A stretch of 64,000 nt of DNA, taken from positions 4,601,201-4,665,200 of the forward strand of contig NC_135552.1 of the NCBI RefSeq assembly GCF_964340395.1. The letters are read 5' to 3'. Both the position numbers and the translations under genes were made by a program. This document shows positions 57,501 through 64,000 of this stretch, piece by piece; the first letter of the stretch is position 1; every line of letters begins with the position of its first letter. This stretch comes from Glandiceps talaboti. Its lineage: Eukaryota > Hemichordata > Enteropneusta > Spengelidae. A model generated the notes under the pieces. The model saw nothing but the letters and a program-made list of their open reading frames with translations. It was not told where the DNA came from and did not search any database.

Positions 57501-60394
57501 TATATTACTAATGTACCTTTCTATACTGTTATATTGGAATATGAAAAAAAAAAATTATTTGTTTGAATATGAGACTAACATTTTAAAGAGAGGAAACAAG
57601 TTTAGTGTTAAAATTATCTAATGAGATTGTGAAGCAGTCAGTGTAAAGTGTATCACACTATGCATTATTTCTTACTTTGGTTAGGCCTAAAAATAAATTG
57701 TGTTTTTCCGATTACACTCAATTTAAGAATAGGTGGAGTAAGTAGATTTTTTACTTTCTTTATATATATTTATATATTTCTCATGTGTGAATGTCTAGTT
57801 CAGGTAGTTATGTTTTCCATTGTTTTCCATATGGTCTCTGTGTTATTGGTTTCTTGTCATCAGATGTACAGCTATTACAGATTGGAAGAACAGTTTTATA
57901 TTGTCTTTTTAAGTTCATGTCAGTTTCACGATTTCTCACGAGACACAATTTTCTCAATTTTATTTTTTTATTTTTTTGAATACGTTAAAAAGGTTAGGCT
58001 CGGCAGTGCAAAACTAGGTGGGGTCAGGTAACCGGAACTAAACAATTTTTTTTTAGGCCTAACAGTGTTACTGGAATCACGGTTTCATATGAACTTTGTA
58101 TTGTCTGAACATTTATGTCTAGTGGCCTATATTACTTGTAACCCCATATTTGGGTCACCAGACCTTATTGCAATAATAGTATCTCTGTATGGATCAAGGG
58201 GTCAGGCAGGTGATTGATACATGGTCCCTTGGATGTGCCATTTAGTATTTACATGTTACTTGGCAATGCAATGTACAATTGTCAATTGACCAATTGTTTT
58301 TGATATCTCAGCCTAAGTTCTTGTCCACATTAAGTTACAAAATAACGTAGGTCTTCAAATGAATGTACTGTTGCAATACACATATTCTGTGGACGAAAGA
58401 ATTCCACATTCATGGCCATGAATTATCAATGTTAGTTAAATTCAGGAGTATACTCAAATCTGTATATGTTGTGTAAAAAAGATATTGAAGCACATTTTTA
58501 ATTACCATACTGTAATTATTAATTAGACAATCTTATATCACACTCAAACCCTTGACAGAAGTTTGTCAGTTAGATGTTATATCAGTCAGTCTAACCATAT
58601 TCTTTTGAGATTTTTTGTACTTTATTGAGTTACAAACACAGACTTGGTGCATGTTGTTACTATAGTTTTTTTCAAGTATAAAAATACACTAAGGCCTAAC
58701 AAAAAAAATTGTGTGGTTCCAATTATACTAAATTTTAGAATACTAGTAGGTGGGATAGGTAGATTTTTTTTATTTTATATAATTATATATATAATATACT
58801 TTTATATTGTCTTTTTTTAATTGATGTCAGTTTCTGCATGAACTATTTCTTGTGAGACTTCACAATTTTCACGATTTTTATTAGTTTTATTCTTGAATAC
58901 GTAAAAAAAGTTTATGGTTGGCGTGAAAAGGTAGGTGCTGTCGGGTAACCAGAACCAAACAATTTTTTAATTTTTTCTTAGGCCTAAGGTTGCCTTGTAA
59001 ATTAAAAAATCCAAAATAAATAGCCATACGATCACTTTACGTAAAACAGTGGTAACTTTCAGCAAAAATGACCCCGAATAGAGATGGATAAACTGAGCTT
59101 GTGTTGCTTCAACAGAAACATGTAGATTTATTTATTAATGTCATTTGATCTCCACAGATGATCTATTGTTACAAGAAGACTTGATACAAATGTTACCAAT
59201 GGTGAATGAAGCTAATGCTATAGCTGAGGAACTAGGTAAAAATGCACATCTTAAGATAGCGTTGGTGTCACCGATGTCTAGGGGACTAAAAGAAGGAAGA
59301 ACTGAGGTATGTAGTAGTTATCATCTAGATGTACTATCAGAAAATAGGTTTAAACTGTATGCAGATGTCATAGACATGGATCATGTGAGCTGTTATACAA
59401 ACATACAGATGACCGTATTTTTGACAGAACTGTTTTAGTTTAACCAGCTCCCCCTGTGGCATAGTTGTATAAAGCTTAGCAGTCAAGATGTCATGGGTTC
59501 AAATCCCACTGGTCTGTGACTGACTCAAACCCAGGGTGAGTGTTCTACAGACTTGATGGGTAGGCCATATCACTTAGCTATGTCTCACTCACAAAACGAG
59601 TACAAAATTGGGGGACTCCTGGAGCAATGAGACGAACTTTTGTTCCAAACACAACTTGAAAATCCACCTGAAATTTTCGACTGCACAGTTGAGTCTTTGT
59701 TAACAGATTGACCCATTATTCAGTACACATGACCTTATATGGACATGTGAGCCTTAGAAGGGGTCATAGGTGTCTGGAAGATTCTTTCACCCTCCATATC
59801 TGTTTAACGATGGTTTGAGTGCCCAGATGTAGATGGCTTCTTTCACTCCCTGTTCAAAATATCTAGTTTTGGTGTCCAGAATATTTACATTGTTTATGTT
59901 GACAGAATTTAATTTAACCATCGTTAAACAGAGATGGAAGGCGATATAAACTTCCAGGCACCTATGATCCCTTATTAGGCTCACATGTCCATAAGGTCAC
60001 GTTACTGAATAGTGGGTCAATCTGTTGACAAAGACTGAAGTGTGCAGTCGAAAATTTCAGGTAAATTTTCAAGTTGTGTTTGGAACAAAACTTAAATTGA
60101 ATATAGTATTATGGTTTACCTACACAGATGAATTTCCATTTGAGTATATATTCCATATTTTTTTGTTGAACCTGGCGTGTGCATGGTATAATATTCATTG
60201 ACAAATGGTGGCTTTTCTAGGTATTTACAACATCTACTCTGTGTCATCTTTACTAGGTCAATGTCATTCTGAGAAACTTGGACAATAACAACGAGTTTAT
60301 GTGGAACAGAGAAAAGTTCCTGAATAGGAAATATTTAATGCAGGAGATGTACCAGAAATACATGGAAGGTGACCAAGACTGGAATGTAGATAGG
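28726..60394 (+). CDS. KIF28: KIF28/KLP-6-like kinesin-3 motor protein, 5' 19 exons (incomplete)
   Basis: This gene encodes a plus-end-type N-terminal kinesin of the kinesin-3 family. Exons: 28726-28773, 36849-37046, 37701-37833, 41211-41293, 42648-42762, 43418-43529, 44176-44280, 44906-45039, 47788-47858, 48376-48436, 49159-49320, 50809-50924, 52623-52640, 53226-53340, 54760-54820, 56077-56208, 57296-57462, 59158-59306, 60257-60394. All join in phase, giving 706 residues. Motor: VVVRVRPF (9-16), P-loop GQTGSGKS (109-116), switch I NATSSRAH (about 226-233), switch II VDLAGSE (about 260-266), neck after STLRYADRAKS. A short coiled coil and an FHA domain (453-610) follow. FHA after the motor is a kinesin-3 feature, and the [20 protein letters not shown] block and the tail block [16 protein letters not shown] suggest KIF28/KLP-6 rather than KIF1. 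The family moves cargo along microtubules; the cargo here is unknown. The 3' end lies beyond the window. Confidence 0.88.
29358..29390. repeat. (AAC)n microsatellite
   Basis: About ten AAC units in kinesin intron 1. Confidence 0.95.
29570..29990. repeat. Dispersed repeat family 1, copy A
   Basis: It shares with 39655-39970 and 42235-42550 the ordered motifs AGTATTTTCC-GGCTGAATGAAGAAA, AGAATAACATAATTATAC, CGAACACAGCAGAACCAGTG and TATATTCCATATTT-GTT. All three copies are in kinesin introns and lack ORFs. They could be a SINE-like or MITE-like family. Confidence 0.7.
30390..30580. repeat. CA-rich repeat cluster
   Basis: A 190-bp purine-poor stretch of CACA, CACG, CATG and CATA units that gives long spurious His-Thr or Val-Cys ORFs in several frames. 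Confidence 0.9.
31318..31400. repeat. Two-copy tandem repeat of a 40-bp unit
   Basis: Two near-identical copies of a unit containing GTGTTAGAAGGCCCTG and AGGCTTGGGAGGGTGG lie end to end. A separate three-copy repeat of about 55 bp with GAAGTCAATGTGTGTATAAA follows at 31505-31640. Confidence 0.85.
34390..34765 (-). mobile_element. AGGCCTAA-ended repeat, copy in kinesin intron 1
   Basis: It contains AACCTGAACTAGACACTCAC and ACCTGACCCCACCTAGC in the opposite order and orientation to 57680-58060, so it is an inverted copy of the same 350-380-bp family. A partial copy lies at 19430-19615. No ORF is shared between copies. Confidence 0.7.
35239..35435. mobile_element. Half-copy of the GGCCATATGG palindrome family
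   Basis: It begins TTAAACTAGTGGCCATATGGATGAGG and follows the left arm of the element at 27771 through TTTCTACTTGAAAAA to TTTGTTATTGTACATAC. The mirror arm is missing. Confidence 0.7.
35568..36795. repeat. 28-bp minisatellite close to the AT-AC branch site
   Basis: About 43 copies of a 28-bp unit built from CAATGACTTACCATCACTTG plus TAACTTTG, with variants TACACGTT, AACTCTTG and TTGACAATG. The array ends some 35 bases before the branch-site motif of intron 1. Confidence 0.95.
36849..37046 (+). CDS. KIF28: Kinesin exon 2: motor domain
   Basis: It starts [20 protein letters not shown] and continues through [15 protein letters not shown] to TNPKYIDQ, i.e. the beta-1 to alpha-1 region of the motor with an acidic insertion. 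Phase 0-0. Confidence 0.92.
37470..37590. mobile_element. Fragment of the palindrome family
   Basis: AAAGTGATACTTATTTTGGAT and TCTTTCTACTTGAAAAA appear in the same order as in the left arm at 27771. It is only a diverged fragment in intron 2. Confidence 0.4.
37701..37833 (+). CDS. KIF28: Kinesin exon 3: P-loop
   Basis: It encodes [20 protein letters not shown], then [28 protein letters not shown] is the ATP-binding P-loop, and [12 protein letters not shown] is the kinesin signature block. Ends in phase 1. Confidence 0.97.
38011..38152. mobile_element. 142-bp foldback element
   Basis: The arms AACAATAATGTACGCCC and CATAATGGACGAAAGCAAAC pair with their complements near 38109-38152 around a short centre containing GGCGACAGCC. 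It has no ORF and lies in kinesin intron 3. Confidence 0.8.
38153..38565. mobile_element. MITE with CCAATTCCAGTGAATTT ends
   Basis: CCAATTCCAGTGAATTT (38168-38184) is inverted near 38529-38546, with TTAT-rich outer ends. It directly abuts the foldback at 38011-38152, so the two may be one composite element. Confidence 0.65.
39655..39970. repeat. Dispersed repeat family 1, copy B
   Basis: A second copy of the 29570 family, in kinesin intron 3; best match over TTTTCCAGCTGAATGAAG to CGAACACAGCAGAACCAGTG. Confidence 0.7.
41211..41293 (+). CDS. KIF28: Kinesin exon 4: motor domain
   Basis: After a G from exon 3 it reads [20 protein letters not shown] then TAQVDFQ, the GIxPR-like segment and helix alpha-2 region. 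Confidence 0.93.
42235..42550. repeat. Dispersed repeat family 1, copy C
   Basis: A third, more diverged copy in kinesin intron 4, with TTTTCCTGCTGAATGAAG and TATAAATTCCATAGTTTTG. Confidence 0.6.
42648..42762 (+). CDS. KIF28: Kinesin exon 5: motor domain
   Basis: It encodes [20 protein letters not shown], the invariant S-x-x-E-I-Y-N-E-x-x-x-D-L-L block, then [12 protein letters not shown]. Confidence 0.97.
42765..42930. repeat. 16-bp tandem repeat with ATTGG (CCAAT) cores
   Basis: About ten copies of a unit close to TTCTGTGATTGGTCAC begin within a few bases of the exon 5 donor. Confidence 0.9.
43418..43529 (+). CDS. KIF28: Kinesin exon 6: up to switch I
   Basis: It encodes [20 protein letters not shown] and [17 protein letters not shown], leading into switch I, which is completed across the phase-2 junction as NATSSRAH. 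Confidence 0.95.
44176..44280 (+). CDS. KIF28: Kinesin exon 7: switch I and switch II
   Basis: It encodes [18 protein letters not shown], then [11 protein letters not shown]. It carries the S-R-A-H nucleotide sensor and most of switch II (VDLAG-S-E with exon 8). Confidence 0.96.
44906..45039 (+). CDS. KIF28: Kinesin exon 8: microtubule-binding helices
   Basis: It encodes [20 protein letters not shown] followed by [15 protein letters not shown], the loop 12 and helix alpha-4/alpha-5 region that contacts tubulin. Confidence 0.96.
45100..47787. other. Kinesin intron 8: no coding content seen
   Basis: A 2.7-kb AT-rich intron. Apart from the half palindrome at 45540 and a short triplicate CCAATATGGCC tract near 47443, I see no structured feature. 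Confidence 0.6.
45540..45642. mobile_element. Half-copy of the palindrome family, right arm
   Basis: It runs TTGCATCTTTTTGCAA to CCATATGACCACTTTAA, matching the right arm of the element at 27771 including the terminal TTAA. Confidence 0.65.
47788..47858 (+). CDS. KIF28: Kinesin exon 9: motor domain
   Basis: It encodes [20 protein letters not shown] then KTIM, the invariant P-Y-R-D-S-x-L-T-x-L-L motif. Phase 1 to 0. Confidence 0.97.
48376..48436 (+). CDS. KIF28: Kinesin exon 10: end of the motor
   Basis: It encodes [20 protein letters not shown], the last motor helix ([20 protein letters not shown]). Confidence 0.97.
49159..49320 (+). CDS. KIF28: Kinesin exon 11: neck and coiled coil
   Basis: It encodes [20 protein letters not shown], then [25 protein letters not shown] completes the motor, and the [13 protein letters not shown] heptads form the neck coiled coil of kinesin-3 proteins. 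Confidence 0.95.
49931..50556. mobile_element. 626-bp MITE with GGGGCGC ends
   Basis: Imperfect inverted termini of about 25 bp: GGGGCGCGTTCGGTAGCCAA on the left and the complement TTTTGTCTACCGAATGCGCC on the right. It lies in kinesin intron 11 without an ORF. A GGGGCG terminus recalls hAT-type elements, but no 8-bp duplication was recognised. Confidence 0.65.
50809..50924 (+). CDS. KIF28: Kinesin exon 12: coiled coil
   Basis: It encodes [20 protein letters not shown], then [15 protein letters not shown]: charged heptads between neck and FHA domain. Confidence 0.93.
51092..51160 (+). repeat. tRNA-derived SINE-like head
   Basis: GTGGCTGAGTGGTTAAAC resembles a polymerase III A box, and GGGGTTTAAAATCG about 50 bases on resembles a B box. 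The spacing and sequence are those of a degenerate tRNA. It does not fold into a complete tRNA and is probably a SINE remnant. Confidence 0.45.
52054..52232. repeat. GCCCGCAGCAGCC minisatellite-like block
   Basis: Four degenerate copies of a unit with CCCGCAGCAGCCCGCAACC and ACACAATAGTTACACTC. A single copy of the same motif is present at 18738-18775, so it is dispersed in the genome. Confidence 0.75.
52240..52378. repeat. SINE-like core with (AAAT)n tail
   Basis: The block CCCCGGGTACTCTGGTTTCC resembles a conserved core I know from SINEs of marine animals. It is followed by a short unique part and about eight AAAT units, the expected tail. Confidence 0.5.
52623..52640 (+). CDS. KIF28: Kinesin exon 13: 18-base microexon
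   Basis: TATTCAG precedes and GTAAGT follows the 18 bases GCCCATAAACGGCAAAAT (AHKRQN). It fits phase 0-0 between exons 12 and 14, so it can be included or skipped without a frame change. It is called from splice sites alone. Confidence 0.55.
52840..53095. repeat. (TGTTG)n pentanucleotide-rich array
   Basis: A 250-bp run dominated by TGTTG with TGCTG, TGGTG and GTGCC variants, ending about 130 bp before exon 14. It creates long spurious Cys-Val ORFs on the plus strand and His-Asn-Thr ORFs on the minus strand. Confidence 0.95.
53226..53340 (+). CDS. KIF28: Kinesin exon 14: start of the FHA domain
   Basis: It encodes [20 protein letters not shown] and [20 protein letters not shown]-x-x-N-L-N-E-D-P is the conserved entry to the kinesin-3 FHA domain. 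Confidence 0.95.
53456..53602. mobile_element. Small MITE with AGTGTTCTCCC ends
   Basis: AGTGTTCTCCCCAGG is inverted at TTGGGAGAACACTT about 140 bp away. The interior holds two ATATGCAAAT-like blocks. A related AGTGTTCTCCC block starts near 41795. Confidence 0.5.
54760..54820 (+). CDS. KIF28: Kinesin exon 15: FHA domain
   Basis: It encodes [19 protein letters not shown]. The x-x-I-G-x motif is the core of the FHA phosphopeptide-recognition loop (usually VGR). Confidence 0.92.
54835..55222. repeat. 23-bp minisatellite in kinesin intron 15
   Basis: About 17 copies of a unit combining CCTATATGATTACATCAT with TGTCT. Each unit contains the short inverted pair ATGAT-TAC-ATCAT. The array starts about 12 bases after the exon 15 donor. 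Confidence 0.95.
56077..56208 (+). CDS. KIF28: Kinesin exon 16: FHA domain
   Basis: It encodes [20 protein letters not shown], then [20 protein letters not shown]: the H-A-x-V block and the V-N-G-x-x-I strand of FHA. It may lack the classical phosphothreonine-binding arginine. Confidence 0.95.
57296..57462 (+). CDS. KIF28: Kinesin exon 17: end of the FHA domain
   Basis: It encodes [20 protein letters not shown], closing the FHA fold with the R-V-x-x-G-x-x-H-x-F pattern, followed by [20 protein letters not shown]. Phase 2 to 1. Confidence 0.95.
57680..58062. mobile_element. AGGCCTAA-ended repeat, copy in kinesin intron 17
   Basis: It begins AGGCCTAAAAATAAATTGTG and ends AATTTTTTTTTAGGCCTAAC, so the ends are inverted copies. 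Inside are ATGTGTGAATGTCTAGTTCAGG and AGGTGGGGTCAGGTAACCGG. Related copies are at 34390, 58690 and, partly, 19430 and 1357. Confidence 0.75.
58690..58988. mobile_element. AGGCCTAA-ended repeat, second copy in intron 17
   Basis: It begins AAGGCCTAACAAAAAAAATT and ends TTTCTTAGGCCTAAGG. It shares AATACGTAAAAAAAG and GGGTAACCAGAACC with the copy at 57680 but is shorter by an internal deletion. Confidence 0.7.
59158..59306 (+). CDS. KIF28: Kinesin exon 18: tail
   Basis: It encodes [20 protein letters not shown], then [20 protein letters not shown]. This segment after FHA is shared by kinesin-3 members, with the N-A-x-A-x-E-L-x-K helix. Phase 1 to 0. Confidence 0.93.
59452..59530 (+). repeat. tRNA-like SINE fragment
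   Basis: TGTGGCATAGTTGTATAAAGC resembles an A box and GGGTTCAAATCCC is a near-perfect B box 40 bases later. The acceptor stem does not pair, so it is not a working tRNA gene. A foldback follows at 59635. Confidence 0.5.
59635..60094. mobile_element. 460-bp foldback element
   Basis: Arms of about 190 bp pair imperfectly: TTTTGTTCCAAACACAACTT on the left with its complement at the right end, and CCATATCTGTTTAACGATGG-like sequences near the centre (about 59810 and 59918). It lies in kinesin intron 18 and has no supported ORF. Confidence 0.85.
60257..60394 (+). CDS. KIF28: Kinesin exon 19: tail
   Basis: It encodes [20 protein letters not shown], then [19 protein letters not shown] and QDWNVDR. 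The block N-R-K-x-L-M-Q-E-M-Y is the reason for preferring a KIF28/KLP-6-like assignment. The exon ends at AGG/GTAAGT and the next exon lies past the minisatellite, outside the window. Confidence 0.93.
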
Positions 60395-60582
60395 GTAAGT
60401 TTTATGTGACATGTACATTATAATAGTGTGGAAGGCAAAGAAAGTCAATTAATCTACACAACATTTTTGTTTTGCTTTCTGCAATGATTTTTGTACTAAT
60501 GTACATTAACAAACTACACTTACTGATTGCATACACATATTAATTACTTTTCCTCAGGATGTGTTAGCATCTAGAAGGATTG

Positions 60583-63500
60583 CCTTCACCAGCTTCATGT
60601 TAACACCATACTAGCCAGTACATGTTAACACCATACTAGCCAGTATATGTTAACCTCAGACTAGCCAGTACTTGTTAACCTCAGACTAGCCAGTACATGT
60701 TAACTTCAGACTAGCCAGTATATGTTAACCTCAGACTAGCCAGTACTTGTTAACCTCAGACTAGCCAGTACATGTTAACTTCAGACTAGCCAGTATATGT
60801 TAACCTCAGACTAGCCAGTACTTGTTAACCTCAGACTAGCCAGTACATGTTAACTTCAGACTAGCCAGTATATGTTAACCTCAGACTAGCCAGTACTTGT
60901 TAACCTCAGACTAGCCAGTACATGTTAACCTCAGACTAGCCAGTACATGTTAACACCAGACTAGCCAGTACATGTTAACACCAGACTAGCCAGTACATGT
61001 TAACCTCAGACTAGCCAGTACTTGTTAACCTCAGACTAGCCAGTACATGTTAACTTCAGACTAGCCAGTACATGTTAACACCAGACTAGCCAGTACATGT
61101 TAACCTCAGACTAACCAGTACATGTTAACTTCAGACTAGCCAGTACATGTAAACCTCAGACTAGCCAGTACATGTTAACTTCAGACTAGCAAGTACATGT
61201 TAACTTCAGACTAGCCAGTACATGTTAACACCAGACTAGCCAGTACATGTTAACCTCACACTAGCCAGTACATGTTAACTTCAGACTAGCCAGTACATGT
61301 TAACACCATACTAGCCAGTACATGTTAACCTCACACTAGCCAGTACATGTTAACCTCAGACTAGCCAGTACTTGTTAACCTCAGACTAGCCAGTACATGT
61401 TAACTTCAGACTAGCCAGTATATGTTAACCTCAGACTAGCCAGTACTTGTTAACCTCAGACTAGCCAGTACATGTTAACTTCAGACTAGCCAGTATATGT
61501 TAACCTCAGACTAGCCAGTACTTGTTAACCTCAGACTAGCCAGTACATGTTAACTTCAGACTAGCCAGTATATGTTAACCTCAGACTAGCCAGTACTTGT
61601 TAACCTCAGACTAGCCAGTACATGTTAACCTCAGACTAGCCAGTACATGTTAACACCAGACTAGCCAGTACATGTTAACACCAGACTAGCCAGTACATGT
61701 TAACCTCAGACTAGCCAGTACTTGTTAACCTCAGACTAGCCAGTACATGTTAACTTCAGACTAGCCAGTACATGTTAACACCAGACTAGCCAGTACATGT
61801 TAACCTCAGACTAACCAGTACATGTTAACTTCAGACTAGCCAGTACATGTAAACCTCAGACTAGCCAGTACATGTTAACTTCAGACTAGCAAGTACATGT
61901 TAACTTCAGACTAGCCAGTACATGTTAACACCAGACTAGCCAGTACATGTTAACCTCACACTAGCCAGTACATGTTAACTTCAGACTAGCCAGTACATGT
62001 TAACACCATACTAGCCAGTACATGTTAACCTCACACTAGCCAGTACATGTTAACCTCAGACTAGCCAGTACTTGTTAACCTCAGACTAGCCAGTACATGT
62101 TAACTTCAGACTAGCCAGTACATGTAAACCTCAGACTAGCCAGTACTTGTTAACCTCAGACTAGCCAGTACATGTTAACTTCAGACTAGCCAGTACATGT
62201 AAACCTCAGACTAGCCAGTACATGTTAACCTCAGACTAGCCAGTACATGTTAACACCAGACTAGCCAGTACATGTAAACCTCAGACTAGCCAGTACTTGT
62301 TAACCTCAGACTAGCCAGTACATGTTAACACCAGACTAGCCAGTACATGTAAACCTCAGACTAGCCAGTACTTGTTAACCTCAGACTAGCCAGTACATGT
62401 TAACTTCAGACTAGCCAGTACATGTTAACCTCAGACTAGCCAGTACATGTTAACACCAGACTAGCCAGTACATGTTAACCTCAGACTAGCCAGTACATGT
62501 TAACACCAGACTAGCCAGTACATGTTAACCTCAGACTAGCCAGTACATGTTAACCTCAGACTAGCCAGTACATGTTAACCTCAGACTAGCCAGTACATGT
62601 TAACACCAGACTAGCCAGTATATGTTAACACCAGACTAGCCAGTACATGTTAACACCAGACTAGCCAGTACATGTTAACACCAGACTAGCCAGTACATGT
62701 TAACCTCAGACTAGCCAGTACATGTTAACCTCAGACTAGCCAGTACATGTTAACACCAGACTAGCCAGTACATGTTAACCTCAGACTAGCCAGTACATGT
62801 TAACCTCAGACTAGCCAGTATATGTTAACACCAGACTAGCCAGTACATGTTAACACCAGACTAGCCAGTACATGTTAACCTCAGACTAGCCAGTATATGT
62901 TAACACCAGACTAGCCAGTACATGTTAACACCAGACTAGCCAGTACATGTTAACCTCAGACTAGCCAGTATATGTTAACACCATACTAGCCAGTACATGT
63001 TAACACCAGACTAGCCAGTACATGTTAACACCAGACTAGCCAGTACATGTTAACTTCAGACTAGCCAGTATATGTTAACACCAGACTAGCCAGTACTTGT
63101 TAACCTCAGACTAGCCAGTACATGTTAACTTCAGACTAGCCAGTACATGTTAACCTCAGACTAGCCAGTACATGTTAACACCAGACTAGCCAGTACATGT
63201 TAACCTCAGACTAGCCAGTACATGTTAACACCAGACTAGCCAGTACATGTTAACCTCAGACTAGCCAGTACATGTTAACCTCAGACTAGCCAGTACATGT
63301 TAACCTCAGACTAGCCAGTACATGTTAACACCAGACTAGCCAGTACATGTTAACACCAGACTAGCCAGTACATGTTAACACCAGACTAGCCAGTACATGT
63401 TAACACCAGACTAGCCAGTACATGTTAACCTCAGACTAGCCAGTACATGTTAACCTCAGACTAGCCAGTACATGTTAACACCAGACTAGCCAGTACATGT

Positions 63501-63938
63501 TAACCTCAGACTAGCCAGTACATGTTAACACCAGACTAGCCAGTACATGTTAACCTCAGACTAGCCAGTACATGTTAACACCAGACTAGCCAGTACATGT
63601 TAACACCAGACTAGCCAGTACATGTTAACACCAGACTAGCCAGTACATGTTAACACCAGACTAGCCAGTACATGTTAACACCAGACTAGCCAGTACATGT
63701 TAACCTCAGACTAGCCAGTACATGTTAACACCAGACTAGCCAGTACATGTTAACACCAGACTAGCCAGTACTTGTTAACCTCAGACTAGCCAGTACATGT
63801 TAACCTCAGACTAGCCAGTACATGTTAACACCAGACTAGCCAGTACATGTTAACCTCAGACTAGCCAGTACATGTTAACCTCAGACTAGCCAGTACATGT
63901 TAACCTCAGACTAGCCAGTACATGTTAACCTCAGACTA
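60583..63938. repeat. 25-bp minisatellite with 700-bp higher-order repeat
   Basis: Roughly 134 copies of a 25-bp unit composed of CCAGTACATGTTAAC plus CTCAGACTAG, with interchangeable variants (ACACCAGA, TTCAGA, CTTGTTAAC, TATGTTAAC). Rare variants at 61111, 61151 and 61191 recur exactly 700 bp later (61811, 61851, 61891), showing a 28-unit block duplicated at about 60661-62120. It lies inside kinesin intron 19 and unique sequence resumes at about 63939. Confidence 0.97.
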
Positions 63939-64000
63939 TCATGGGGTTCGGAAATCAGAAATATATTCTTCAACTGTATAGTACACCTTCAGTGGTTCGA

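Noticed and set aside
59452-59530. Functional tRNA gene
   Set aside because: A and B boxes are visible, but the acceptor and anticodon stems do not pair, so it is treated as a SINE fragment.
60557-60600. Possible kinesin exon after TTTTCCTCAG
   Set aside because: The reading DVLASRRIA does not continue the expected kinesin tail and runs into the minisatellite without a donor.
60583-63938. CRISPR-like array
   Set aside because: Units are directly adjacent with no unique spacers, in a eukaryotic intron. It is a minisatellite.

Overview
This is a window of an animal nuclear genome. It holds two multi-exon genes facing away from each other, with GT-AG introns of 0.2 to 8 kb that are full of microsatellites, minisatellites, foldback elements and other dispersed repeats. 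The mix points to a marine invertebrate: a mosaic adhesion GPCR, a kinesin-3 of the KIF28/KLP-6 type, a Penelope-like retroelement and SINE-like fragments. Amphioxus or a hemichordate would fit, but the species cannot be settled from this sequence.

Minus strand, 17758 down to 1827: a mosaic adhesion GPCR. I rebuilt 26 exons by hand; all join in phase (1018 residues) although exon 22 is tentative. The order is signal peptide, C-type lectin domain, Ser/Thr/Pro-rich linker, sushi-like module, calcium-binding EGF, hormone-receptor motif, GAIN domain with an intact HL/T autoproteolysis site, seven-helix domain and a short basic tail.

17759 to 28725: intergenic DNA between the two start codons. 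It holds compound tetranucleotide repeats, a 189-bp foldback, a Penelope-like element lying between two (TA)n tracts, a 27-bp minisatellite and a 346-bp near-perfect palindrome flanked by TTAA. The Penelope element has RT plus a C-terminal GIY-YIG domain, one internal stop codon and a hammerhead-ribozyme-like motif downstream of the ORF.

Plus strand, 28726 to beyond 60394: the first 19 exons (706 residues, every junction in phase) of a KIF28-like kinesin: complete motor domain, short coiled coil, FHA domain and the start of the tail. The rest lies outside the window. Its first intron is an 8-kb AT-AC intron whose 5' splice site and branch site match the U12 (minor spliceosome) consensus.

60583 to 63938 is one long 25-bp minisatellite inside kinesin intron 19, with a 700-bp higher-order duplication. 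The most noteworthy items are the AT-AC intron, the hammerhead-like motif, the receptor's domain mix, and the several elaborate satellites and palindromes around them. I found no operon, CRISPR array or intact tRNA gene.
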